Source: Mesostigma viride
Taxonomy: Eukaryota; Streptophyta; Mesostigmatophyceae; Mesostigmatales; Mesostigmataceae
Direction of reading: 5' to 3'
Assembly (NCBI GenBank): GCA_009746045.1
Contig: RPFO01000015.1
Span: 3,088,932 to 3,152,931, forward strand
Length of the DNA: 64,000 nucleotides
Part shown: in pieces, positions 1 to 12,200 of the stretch
Position numbering within the stretch: the stretch's first letter is position 1
Layout: every line of letters begins with the position of its first letter
Program-made: the position numbers and the translations under genes
The notes under the pieces: model-generated
What the model was told of the DNA's origin: nothing
Database searches by the model: none
Seen by the model: the letters and a program-made list of their open reading frames with translations, nothing else

Positions 1-191
1 CCGGTCGATGAGATTTAACGGAGAAGTCGGGTATATAATTGATCCTCTTGGTAGATCTTAATTGATCTCTGGCCCCCCTGTTTGAGTTGCGCGACCTTTG
101 AAATTTGAAACTTGAAATTGGACTCGAGACAATCAGTACAATTATGTAATTGAACTGATCAATCTGAACTGATCTGAACTGATTAATCTAA

Positions 192-314
192 GTAAGTACT
201 TGCGTGTCATGCGCAAAGGCATGCCACGGAGTACTATGCTAATCTCATTAGAAAAATAATTACACAAAAGTTTAAACAAATATCAAACAAACAAACAAAA
301 GTTTTAACAAATAT
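192..314 (-). mobile_element. RTE-2 LINE, 5'-truncated 3' end
   Basis: This 123-bp piece matches the 3' untranslated end of the larger RTE-2 copy at 16154-24521. It runs on the minus strand and ends in CTTA repeats, read as TAAG on the plus strand. It is flanked by an 11-bp direct repeat, GATTAATCTAA, at 181-191 and 315-325. That repeat marks it as an independent, strongly 5'-truncated insertion. Short 3' ends with simple-repeat tails are usual for the RTE clade. Confidence 0.8.
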
Positions 315-353
315 GATTAATCTAACTCTAAGCAAATCTAATCAAAATAAAAA

Positions 354-622
354 AGATGATGGACAAGGCAAGTGGGCCCAGGTCATAGAGGACAACAACC
401 CCCCTGCAGTGGGGAAGCCGCGCGTTTGCGCACGTGGTAAACATGCTCGACAAGGCCCCTAGGGTCGCGGGCACCATAGCTATAGAGTAGGACTGTTTTG
501 TAGATAGCTTGTAGATAGCTTAGACCGGTAGGATTGCGGGTACCCATCCATTCATCCATCCATCCATCGGGGTTAATGCTCCGTGACTCCCCAACGGGAG
601 CACAATTAATTAATTAATATGT
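354..622 (+). mobile_element. RTE-1 LINE, 5'-truncated 3' end
   Basis: The segment matches the last coding codons and 3' UTR of RTE-1 as seen at 16930-17223 and 30115-30407. It carries the conserved block with CATC repeats followed by GGGGTTAATGCTCCGTGACT, and ends in an ATTA-type repeat tail. The reading frame is damaged relative to the other copies. No clear target-site duplication was found. Confidence 0.75.
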
Positions 623-1859
623 TGCCCATAGCTCGTGCAAGAAGCCAGATTTTTTTCATGAACCATTTGTGAATAAGCACATGACTTGTGACCTAGGGTC
701 AACAAATCGCGGTCATGGTCAGACCCCCCTGTATTCAAACCAGTGTATCTCTCTAATGAATCAGCATTTTGTAGGTCTGAGTAGCTCAAAAAATCCTTTT
801 ATTTATGGGCTTTCAGGAAAGTATACACATGACTATGAAAAAAAAAAATTCCCTAGATGTTATGACGTGTTCTATAAATAGCTCACAACGCAATATATCG
901 CGTTCTAAAAAAAAACACGGGTTAAGCATACAAAACCATGTGTATTTCCTCACATCATCAATAACAAGACAGTAGGCACCGCTGCACTGCCATCTGGTAA
1001 GGATGCAAAAAGTAACGTGCGTAAACTAAATGGAAAAGGACATACTTACGACCGTTGAAAAAACGGGGTTTCAAAGGACTTACCTTGGGGCTTGCCTTCG
1101 GTTTCCTGCTCCAAAGCCTTCTTGCAGCGCTTTTTCCGGCCCGGGTTTTATTCCGATGAAAAGGCTCCATCATGTCAGGACTTCGAATCAATGAGCCCCT
1201 TGACGCCCACGACAAAAAAACAAAAGTTTGCACGCTATGTTTCGCCGCAGGGGATTATCCCTCAGGGAGGGCTGAGAAGCATACGTGATGCCTATGTCAG
1301 GCTACTAATGTGTGCTTTTGTGCCAGCAACCAAAGTTGTTCAACTCATCAACGCATTAAAACCCTCTTCCAAAATGCCCAACAAACCGGGAACGTGGAGG
1401 ACCAGACACGCAGTATATACACAGAAGATAGGCTGAATTTTTATCCGGCAGCCCCTGGCTAGCTGCTCTTGCTAGCATTAATTGGAGGCTATCCTTTACT
1501 CCTACGCTTGCAGGACAAAAGCAATGCGATGAAAAGCACTATTCCCTCCGCTTCCATCCCCTCCGTTCCATACCCACCCCCACCTCCCGCTGCATCCATC
1601 CCCGCGGCTTTGCCCCCCCCTCCATCCATCCACGGGAATATGTGCTACATGATCTCCCAACGGAGTCATGTTATCATTTAATTTTAATCCTTTACTCAGG
1701 ATCATAATATTTGAAAGGATCATAATGGGAAAGATCATAATATTTGAACAACCTAGCTGATGCATGTGCCACCAATGCATTGTGTCCAATAAAAAATGGA
1801 CACTGCCTCCTTTCTAACAAGCAGGAGCAACTTTATTTAGAAGACAGGTGCTAGCTCGT
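623..1859. other. Intergenic, no gene recognised
   Basis: Short open frames occur on both strands, but none shows a recognisable motif or a pair of splice sites supporting an exon. A 16-bp direct repeat, GATCATAATATTTGAA, occurs at about 1699 and 1733. I see no RNA gene or terminal inverted repeat here. Confidence 0.4.
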
Positions 1860-2695
1860 CAGTGTCTGGGGACAATGATGCCGCTGCTGAGGAAGACTGC
1901 GTGAGTTCCCTCGAACACAACTGTCAATAAGCAAATGAAATTCAGAGAAATAATGCGAACTCCAGCATGACACCTTCCCGACAGGTTGCGGGCCACGCGT
2001 TGTAGCAAGCCAGCCACATAGACGAAGCCGCTACAGAACCATCCAGGAAACTAATGATGCGGCTCCAGGACACGCAATTTAATGGCAGCACCTGGCCGGA
2101 AAGAAGGCAAAAAACTTCCTTTTAACGAGCTAACAAAGCAGGAAAACGCTAGTTAAAGACGTTTAATACAAGAACGTACCATAACGGGCATTTTTTGTGC
2201 CCAGGCGCACGAGAAAGGCCAGCCGTTCATGCGGAGGTCGGGCGCGCATCGCGCAGGCCTGAACGTCATCTAACCGCACATGACGGGAAAGGTAAAGAAA
2301 GCAGCAGAAATTTTTATGGATTCTGAAATATCAGTACAATACCTTCCCTTACAACCATGAAAGCTTGTAAACCTCGACAATCACAGCCGCAGGCACCAAT
2401 TATACTTTATTCATCCCAACTGAAATTTCAGGTCGGACCCCCCCTGCCGATGGTAAAGAAAGAAAACCAGCGACCTTGTAGATCGCAACCATCCCGCCAT
2501 GAAATAGATTCAGTAACTAATTTTCTTCGACATTCGAGCATTGTTGCTGCCTTCCGCACGCCAGATTTGTCACCTGTCGCCTGAAAGCAGTCGCCATGGC
2601 CGCAAGAGATGCGCGCATGGTGCACCCAATTTTCCGCGGAAGACCTTTGGCGCGGAAAAAAAACGCCGCGCCGACTGCCGAGTCCCCTGAACCGG
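1860..2695. repeat. Diverged relative of the TTAA element
   Basis: This stretch is collinear with 19110-19789, the right half of the TTAA-flanked element. Shared blocks in the same order include GCAGGCCTGAAC (GCAGGTCTGAAC there), GCCGATGG followed by an A-rich run, and GCAGTCGCCATGGCC near the right end. Identity is patchy and an intact terminal repeat is not visible, so this looks like an old, decayed copy of the same family. No coding capacity is seen. Confidence 0.5.
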
Positions 2696-3272
2696 CATCC
2701 GCGCGAAAGCCTGTCGCTCAGTTCAGTTCATTCCGCTCACTCCGCTGGTGTGGGAGAATATTGTAATATCGTTGGTTAATACTAGGAATAAAAATCTCGT
2801 ATCTTCGCGCCGATTGGTCCATTTTTCACACCATAACTGGAAAACCCTTAACACCACTCCCAAGAAATTTGCCGCCCCCCGCGTGACGTCGGTCTGGTCG
2901 TCTTCACTCGTCTGGTCTCCCCACGTAACCTTGCTGTCCAACGAACGGCATGTTGTAACAAGTGTGCTGCCTGCATGCGTAAGGGTTGTTGCCAGCGATG
3001 GCGACCATGGCAACCGCCCGCAGCCCTATGTTGGTATGCCTTTATGTTTCCAGCGGCGCCCAGAATTTTTGAAAATTTTTAAAAAGGAGCTTTACTAACA
3101 AAGACGTGTAGATTCGATTTGTGTTAGTGCCCCCAAAAGGTAACATTGTAGCCGCCATAAACGGTTCCTAGAGTGCCGGACTGACGGCCACATCCTTACA
3201 GTGTGGCTGGCATTGGCGCAAGATATATTCCTCATTACGTGCTGCTAATCATCAAATATAGAAACTGTCGCC
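2696..3272 (+). other. Region upstream of the host gene
   Basis: This is the 577 bp before the predicted start codon of the flavin split-barrel gene. It probably holds the promoter and 5' UTR. No clear TATA box or initiator could be assigned. An open frame at 2748-3098 has no protein-like features and was not called. The context just before the ATG, GTCGCCATGG, is a good eukaryotic start context. Confidence 0.4.
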
Positions 3273-6200
3273 ATGGGTAGCTTCAAAGCGTTGCTGCAGA
3301 CAGGCCCCCTCGCCTCGCCGTCCCTCCATGCCACATTTTTTGGCGAGGGAATTTCCGTACAGCCGCGACCCATGCCGCCCGGATGCCCTAAAAGGGGATC
3401 TGCTTTTCCTGTTGTGCTACTGAGTCGGTGTCGGGGAGGCTCGGGTCGTTACAGGAGAACTAGCTTGTCGAGAAAGTTGTCTGGCACAGCAAGCCCTGGA
3501 TCAGCGTCTCGTCGTAGCCTGGAAGGGGCAACAAGCACGAATGCTAGTGAAAGAGCCGGTGCTCCGGGGATGGGGACAGAAGGACCAGCGCCGCAAGGGA
3601 TGGATGGAAATTCAAGCCCACAAACCGAGACCTGGAAAGTCAGCGGCAAGAGCTTGTCGGCTGGGGAGGAAATGGCGCTGTCTGCGGCATCCATGATGGA
3701 CGTGTTTGACCTTGAAAACGGAGACAAATTCCACGCTCCTGATACCCATACTGAGGAGAGCGACTGGCGCGTTCCTAAACTTGAGTCATCCGCCCCCCCT
3801 ACCTCGCCAAAGAAAGTTGTTCCCGGGGAGATGCTTTCTGGCCCTCGTTCGGGCTTGTTCCGGACCCCAATCTCCGGAGGAGTGCAAACGGCCACGTTAT
3901 CCCATGACCTGCCGGGTCCAGCAGTCGCCGCGGCCAACCTTCTTTCCCAGGTAACCGCCTGGTCCCAACTGTTGCAACCCCGATGAAATATCTGGCGACC
4001 TGTATGCGTGGTAGCTGTCATTTGGCAGAGTATCCGGTGGTGAGATATCCCCGCATGCCTTTTAACAAAATGGCAATCTGTACCTTGCATTCTGTTGTGT
4101 GGTGGACTAAGCGTCCCCTGTCACTTGCCCCCTGGTGGCCATCGGCCGTTGACTACATAGGCCCGTTGGTTTTGTCGCCCCAGAGTCCCTGGATACCATG
4201 GAAGCCTCATGTTTCAAGTGTTTTGGGCTGCTTGCAGAGGGTATTTCCTGATGATCTTTGGTATTGAAATATTCCTGGAGGAGAGGCTCCGTGACCTCCC
4301 AACCCCACGGGCATATGTGTGATCCAACCTATTGCCAGAAACTAGGCGCACTGCGTGTGCCCGAGCCGCTGCATGTCTCCAGCATGTCTTTTTAATAATC
4401 CTCCTAGAATTGAGCAAACGTCCTATTATCACCTCCATATATTCTGTCTCCTTCCTCCCTTCCCCCGAAATGCAATGGCTGTGCACATTCATGCCCCCGT
4501 TCAAGGCTGCCCCAATTCGGGCTGTCTCTGCTGCCGACTGCCTCAACCATTTTCACCCCAGATGCGGCGGAGCGATGAGACTCATTTTATTCACACTACG
4601 TTGCCAATGTTTTCCTTTTCCTTTCCCCGTCCCTTCCCTCCCTCTGTCCCTCCCCTCCCCCCACCCAATTCCTCGCTGCAGGCCCGGTTTGGCTTGCTGT
4701 GCACGATCATGTCGCGCATGCACCACCGCCGGAAAGGGTACCCCTTTGGGTCGCTTGTGGATTACGCGACCGACGAGTTTGGACGTGAGTTTGGACGAGT
4801 TTGGACGTGTTAATCCGTGAATGGGGCACGTTGCACACCATCTGTGTCCAAGCTGCGCGGTTGTGGAGGGGTGCAGGGTGGGATAATGTGAGCGGCATCA
4901 TGCCATCGTCAGGGTGATGCCCGCATACGTGGGTACATGCCTTTAATGTTGAGCACAAGGCATACTTATGCCCGAACATGATGTCCTATAGATGTGGTGT
5001 ACAGTCCAGGCATGGTGCATTCCGATTTGTACTGGTATGTGGATCTCTACGTGCCCTGCGGATGCCCTTATAGAGACGCAAGCTCACAGCGCTCATGTCA
5101 CGTTGTCAAGTTCCATCGCCGCGGTTTGGCTATGCCCTGGCTGCCGTGGATGCCTTCGCTGCCATACTAGAAGGGTCGCAGTCACCGCCTTGCCAGCATT
5201 CTAGATGATTTGCCGGGCTGGTACCCACTTTTTGTATACCCCCCCCCTCCCTTTTCAGGGCCGTTTCTCCCTCTCTCCCTGCCCACTGCCTGCTTGCCAG
5301 CATACATGCGTTGACACGCTATTTTGTAGTTTATATTTTTCAAGTCAACGTGTTATCTCAACCCTCTACTAGGAGCACCAGTACACATGTGCACGGTCGC
5401 TTTGGATGACCTCAGTAGGACCTCCAGTATCACCCCTATACTGCTGTCCCGGCCTCTAGGATAACTCATCACTCATGCATGAATGCGGTAACCACCATCA
5501 ATATAAACCTTGTACCATCATGCAGACCTTCGTATCACCCCTACGCAAGCGTGCTGTCCCAGTACCGCTGCATGAGCCACCAGGGGGAATGTCCAGCAGT
5601 CCGTGGTGACGCGGTTCAAGCGACCATTGAATGCCAACAATACTCACTTGGCGCGCTAACTAGTGCTCTGGTGTTTGCTGGGTAGACCCCTGTCAGGGGT
5701 TTTCGTGCCCTGGTGTTCCTATCTTTCGGTTGCTAGAGGTGCGCTACCCTGCCCGTACTCGGTGTACCTTGTGATCTTTTTCTGTACCGTACAGCCCCTT
5801 TTGTCCTCCCTGTTTCCCTCTTGTTCGCCCCTCTTTTAGCGCACCACCTGCAAGTTTTGAATGTCGGATGCTGTCGCTGACGCTCAAAGATCGAATTCTC
5901 GCAAGAGTGAAGTCTTCCGCTTGAATGCGCAGCCCCCATATGTTGTCCTGTCTGCATCCACCGCCATCCACCGCCCTCATTCACACCCCTCATGTGCGTC
6001 CTTGCCACGTGCCATCGGCCCACCCATCGTGGGCATCACCCGCCCTGCGCGGAGCCTGCAGGTCCCATCTTCTCGCTGTCCCCCCTGGCCATCCACACGC
6101 GCAACGTGCTGGTGGACCCGCGCTGCACGCTCGTGGTGCAGGTGCGCGCGTGAGGGAGGGGGAAAAGTGCGCGTGTGAGGGAGAGGGGGAAAAGTGCGCG

Positions 6201-9200
6201 CGTGAGGGGGGAGGGAGGGGGAAAAGTGCGCGCGTGAGGGGGGAGGGGGAAAAGTGAGTGGTGAGGGGGGAGGGAGGGGGGAAAATGCGCACGGGAGGGG
6301 GGAGCGAGGGAAGTGTGCAGTCGTGGCGTAGGGGGCAAGAGTGGGAAGGGGGGGAGGTGCACACACCAGGGGGACAGGAGGGGGATGGAGAGGCGCACAT
6401 TGTGTGGGCATGGGCGGGAGGAAAACAGGCGGCGGTGTGGGTAATGGATAGCGAGACACGGAATGGGTGCCGAGTAGATATGCTACTTGATATTGCATGA
6501 ACTTTGTTGTCATTGCCTTACAAAGATATCTGTTGTTATAGTTATTTTGATGTGTGGGTGCTTTGTTTCTGTTGTCAAATGCGTCCTTGGTGGGGACATG
6601 GGCAGGTAGGCAGGTAGGCAGGTAGGCAGGTAGGCAGGTAGGCAGGTAGGCAGGTAGGCAGGTAGGCAGGTAGGCAGGTAGGCAGGTAGGCAGGTAGGCA
6701 GGTAGGCAGGTAGGCAGGTAGGCAGGTAGGCAGGTAGGCAGGTAGGCAAGTAGGCTGGTAGGCTGGTAGGCTGGTAGGCTGGTAGGCAGGTAGGCAGGTA
6801 GGCAGGTAGGCAGGTAGGCAGGTAGGCAGGTAGGCAGGTAGGCAGGTAGGCAGGTAGGCAGGTAGGCAGGTAGGCAGGTAGGCAGGTAGGCAAGTAGGCA
6901 GGTAGGCAGGTAGGCAGGTAGGCAGGTAGGCAGGTAGGCAGGCAGGTAGGCAGGTAGGCAGGTAGGCAGGTAGGCAGGTAGGCAGGTAGGCAGGTAGGCA
7001 AGTAGGCAGGTAGGCAGGTAGGCAGGTAGGCAGGTAGGCAGGTAGGCAGGTAGGCAGGTAGGCAGGTAGGCAGGTAGGCAGGTAGGCAGGTAGGCAGGTA
7101 GGCAGGTAGGCAGGTAGGCAGGTAGGCAGGTAGGCAGGTAGGCAGGTAGGCAGGTAGGCAGGTAGGCAGGTAGGCAGGCAGGCAAGTAGGCAAGTAGGCA
7201 AGTAGGCAGGTAGGCAGGTAGGCAGGTAGGCAGGCAGGCAGGTAGGCAGGTAGGCAGGTAGGCAAGTGGGGAGATTGGGTAGAGGGATGGACGGTAGACT
7301 GGGCAGATGGCGGTTGCGTGGGCAGATAGACAGGTAGGCAGGCAGGCGGCCTGTGCGGGTACGATACTGGTTGGCTGCGTGGGTGGGCGAGCGGGCAGGC
7401 GGGCAGGTGGGTGGGTGCATGCAGGGATGGCTGAGTTTGTAAATGCCTGCTGCTCCTTTTGGGCTATGGAACCCTGAAAGGTTTGGGTTTTCTCCATGGG
7501 GGATTGCTCATCTTTTTTTCCTATTAGGTGGACTATAGTAATAGCATGATGCTGGCGGCATGATGGGTGCCAGGCTGGAGCAGCTATCTGCTCGCAAGGC
7601 TTGTACCCCTAAGGCTCTGTTGTGATGGCTCGGTCGTGGCGTGTGGCAGGTGCCGGGCTGGAGCGGCCTCGCCAACGCACGCATCGTCCTCTTCGGGGAG
7701 GTCTCTGTCATCCCGGCGGAGGAGCAGGTGGGAATGCTGGCACCAGGGCTAAGGTTTCCGTAGAAGCAGCGTGTTTATGTCTGGGAATGCTGGCACCAGG
7801 GCTAAGGTTTCCGTAGAAGCAGCGTGTTTATGTCTGGGTTGTTTATGCCAGTGTTGTGGGTTTGACATTTAGCAGACTGGGGATGCTTAGGGCTTGTGCT
7901 TGAGGCTGTCTGTTGGCATTGCTAGCGGTGCCCGTTTATTTAGAAAATGTTGACGATTCTGATCCCTGCCTTTTTTTCCCAACTCCCTTACAGCCCTCAT
8001 ACCACTTCGTTTATAGGAAAAAAATCCACTTTTTGGCATCAATTGTACTCTGTTGCCACTATATGTGACTGGATTTGTGGCGCGTTATGTCGAGGTTAGA
8101 GATCTAACCAGCTAACCCACCCACCTATCCACCCACCCGCCGGCCCAGCGACCGACCAGCCAGCCAGCCAGCCAAAAACCAACCAAGTTTTTCAGCGTCT
8201 TCCTCACCTGGTTGTCACGCACGCCCTCTGCCACACGTTTCTGTGGACCTGCTCTGTCCCTTATCCCATGCTTTTAGGTCCTTAATTTCCTGCCCTTTCT
8301 GCTTGTTGCGCCTTGCTTTGTTTTTCAGGAGGCGGCCAAACGCATCCACGAGGCCAAGCACCAGATTGGCCACCGCCAGCAGTGGGCCAACTTCACCTAC
8401 TTCAAGATGACGCGCATCCTGTGAGTGGCGTGGCACTTGTCATAAATAGTTGGTGCTGCAGCCTCGGCCCAGCCCGACGGTAGGCTGTCCGTGCTTAGTT
8501 TTTTCCTCTCCGGCTTACAAATAGTTTAATCTAATCACGGCATTGTTGTATCGCCCTCGAAGGATTTTCAGAAACACTTCAGTCTTGGATGGCAGGTTAC
8601 GTAGACCCACCCTGAGCTGCCTTCAGGAAGTTGTCAAGGTCGTGGATGGGCGCTGCGAATTCCTCTTGAATGCTCTTTACCCCATCATGGAAAGATGGGT
8701 GCTTGGCTCTTATAGCCTGATACTGTCTACAGGGTTTTGATATCAAGCCTTTCCCTGTGGCACATGGCCCGCCAACAGAGGGACGACCTTGTTCTGCGAT
8801 CTTGCATCGTGTCTCCCTCGTGGACCACTCTCACCCGGCTGGCCTGCTTTATTTCCTGAGATGTCAGTTTTTATGGCGTTTGTACCATCCCATCCGTATC
8901 CCGTCGAGGGTGCCCCCCCCCCCATCCTTTCTTATATGTTTCTGCGGCCCCATGTGTCTCCACTACAGTAACTAAGGTTGTAGTAGTGTTACCTTAGCAC
9001 TATCTGTCTGGCAAGTCCCACATTTCAGGAGGCAGCGGTTTCGCGTGTGGAGGCATTTCTGGGCAGCACCTGCGACAAAATCTTATCTCCTTGCACTGTT
9101 GTTTGACGTAGCTGTACCCTCCATACCGTCAAACCCTACACCATGCACCCTGAACACGACACTGTCTGTTCTCAACCCTATGCCTTCATGCCCCTGCCTC

Positions 9201-12200
9201 TCGCGCACGCTCCATGCGCCTCATTTGGTTCGTTGCCGCAGCGACATTTACTTTGTGGGCGGCTTTGGCACGGTCACGTGGGTGGACGTCAACGACTACC
9301 TGCGTGCGCGGCCCGATCCCATCGCCGCCAAGCAGGCGCACATCACGATCCGGGTAGGAGCCCTTTGTTACATCCGTGTGTTGTGCGCTCGTGCGGTGTG
9401 GTCAGTGGCATGGCGTGTGGTCTAGTCTAGAGTATCCCACCTGCGTGGTTTTACTACCAGGGCAACTTAATCCATGTGGTGCACACTGACTTTTGCAAGA
9501 CCCCATTCTTAGAGTATCATGTTAGTTGTTGCGTTCTTTGGCCCAAATTTGCTTTCCGAGGAAGATAATTACTAAGATGATAAGATGATCGGTTTTCTCT
9601 TAATATAGTTTAATGAACGCATGCAGTAAAGATAGGGCCGCTATGCCTTGGCCTGCATGTGGAAGGCTGTCTGCGACATGGGCTGACGAATTCGATTTGT
9701 GCAAAGGGTTTCATGCTCGCCTGAATTTTCCTTGGATGACCCGGTTGTTTATAAGGGTCGGTGGCTATTAATTAGTGGTCCGAGAAAATTAATTGTAGGT
9801 TTTATACGACTTGCTTGCAAAGATTTGTATTTGGTTGCACCGGCTAAGATTAGCTGGGGACCTGTAGGGTCAGCTGGTTGCTTAACGAATCTTTGACTGA
9901 TTTGTTTTTTTTAGTGAGTCGTGATTAATTATTGTATAGTGGACTCGGACCCGCCCAAGAGGTCGATGGGCGAGTTTTATGTTTGTCAGTCTTGAGAACC
10001 TTGTACGACTACCTGTACGGCTAACGCACTAGCCTGTGGGTGCGTGGCCACATTATTTGTAGTGGCTTTTTCAGCACTGTTCAGGCCGGCGTGTGACGCA
10101 TGCCAGTGTTACTTAGTTTAGGATGATGTCAGCTTGTGTGTCGGCGGACCATGCCTCAAGCAAGCTAGGCTGGCAATGATCCGCAATTGTTTCTCTTACA
10201 ATAATACCTCTGGTGCATTAAAATTTGTCAAAAGTCTTTTTTTTAAGAAAAGGAAATTGCCTGGTGGGGCAAAAAACGAAGGGACCATCCGAAAAGTAAA
10301 AGAGTAATAGGTGCGGAGCGTTGGATCCTGGATCCAACGGACAACGTTAGACGGATACGTTATAAAGTCGATACGTCCGTCCAAAACAAGAAGAAAAAGA
10401 ACTAATGCCCGAAGGAGAAAATCATGACAATCGTACGAATACTGCAGAAGTACGGCCGAAAGGGGTAGGCGGGGAAGGAACACGTTACTCTTCCCCTCCG
10501 GAGCGCAGGGAAGGAGCACGTTACTGAGAAGTCCGAACATTGCGTTGGCCTGAAATCTACGGTAGGGGCACCGCGTGCAGAGTAGCAGCGGGTAACTGGG
10601 CGCCGGGTGGCACGCCTGCCAAGGCTAACGTTAGGCACCAGCGGTTGGCCGCAGGGGGGGGGGGGGGGGGGGGGGGACTGAGGGACTGCGGGCGCGGCGC
10701 GGCGGGCAAATGGGTGGCGTACCCGGCGGGCCAGCGGGCGGGTCGGCGGGCCACAATTCACCTGCGGGCGGGGCCAGCGGGCCGGGACGGCGGGGGTGGC
10801 CGCGGGCGCGCCCACGGGTGCGCCAGCACTTAGCACGGGGCCTGTGGCGGGCCAGCCCGGCGCTGCGGGAGGGCCGCGGGGCGACTGGCCCCTGTTTTGG
10901 GCTGGGTAAAGCCAGTGGGTCACGCTAGTACCGGTAACAAAAGGAACCAATACTCCACTAGCCGAATGAGAAAATCGTGACTACTACGAGAAGTACGGCC
11001 GAAAGTGGTAGGCGCCATGCCAACATGCGGACACGCACGAAACGTACGAGCTGTGCGGCAAATGAATCCACGAAATGGATACCGGATTCAGTCCCAGTTT
11101 TTCATGGAACCTAAAGTGAACGCGTGGCGCCAACCACTGGCAAGATATCGGCATCCGTCCGATGAAGCAATTTTCACCGTTGGATTGTTTTCCAAAACCC
11201 AACGTCGGCCTGTCCCCATGCGAAAACATATTTACGGCGGGACGTGCCCAATCGGTTTCATGTTGAAGGCTGCTCGCCCGCACCTCAGGTGGCCAACGCC
11301 CGGGGGTGCGTAGCGTTAGCATGAGGTGTTTTTGTAACTTGATAAATTTTATGTAGAACTCGGAGAGCTCCAAGAATCACACATTAAAAGGAAAAAAATG
11401 TTTCCAAGAAAAATAGGACATGGGTGGTCCTGCAAACTAGATATGCTGGAAGGGTAGGAATAGTACTAGTTTGGGCCGAAAAGGTGGCAGCATTAGAATC
11501 CAGAAGTACCCCAAAAAATAGCGGGGTTAAGAATTGCGCTTTATGGGGGGTATATAGTAAATTAATGGAAAAATTTTGAAAAATTCTTTTCAATTCTTTC
11601 TAGACGTGGGTCCCCCCCCTCACCTTTCTTGAGGTGTCCAAGATAGCTTTTTATGGCCTGTTGTCGCATGTTCGCAGGTCTTGCTTGTTGGGTCGCGGGA
11701 AACAATGTAGTGCATCAACTTGCCTTGCCAGCTGAGCGCTCCTATGGTGGCATTACTCAATACTACCTCCGGGCCATTAAAATATCTACAATGCCATTTT
11801 TTGCCAAAATTTCAAAATTTGTATAGTGGGCAAACAGAAACTGTGGAAAAAATAGGAAATGGGTGGCCCAACAAACTAGATATTCTTAAAGGGTAGGAAA
11901 AGTACTTTTTTTGGCCCAAGGGCTGCCAGCATTAGGAATTGGGAGTACCTTGAAAAGTACCTCAGAAAACTCGTGGCAAAAATATGTGTTTTAGGGGTGT
12001 CTGTGGTAAATTCACGCAAATGAGAAATCGGAGGATTTTGTCCGTCCAGATGATTCGGTTGGTACAAGTAGGTCGTACCGGATCTCGGATGCTTGGGGTA
12101 GGTCGGTCAGACCAGGAAATTCACGAAAATGACGAGGAATGCGGTTCGGCCATAAAAAAGCGAATTTGGCGATGGGCTGGCTACGGAGTTCATGCTTGCC

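Noticed and set aside
192-314. A separate SINE family for the roughly 125-bp TAAG-tailed repeats
   Set aside because: The same sequence is the 3' UTR of RTE-2 (16154-16290), so truncated LINE copies explain it; kept only as an open question.
2748-3098. 116-codon frame upstream of the host gene
   Set aside because: Its composition is unremarkable, there is no known motif, a comparable frame exists on the other strand, and it lies in probable promoter sequence.
5977-7497. 506-codon frame made of PAYLPTCL repeats
   Set aside because: It is generated by the 8-bp intron satellite, and three overlapping frames give the same peptide.
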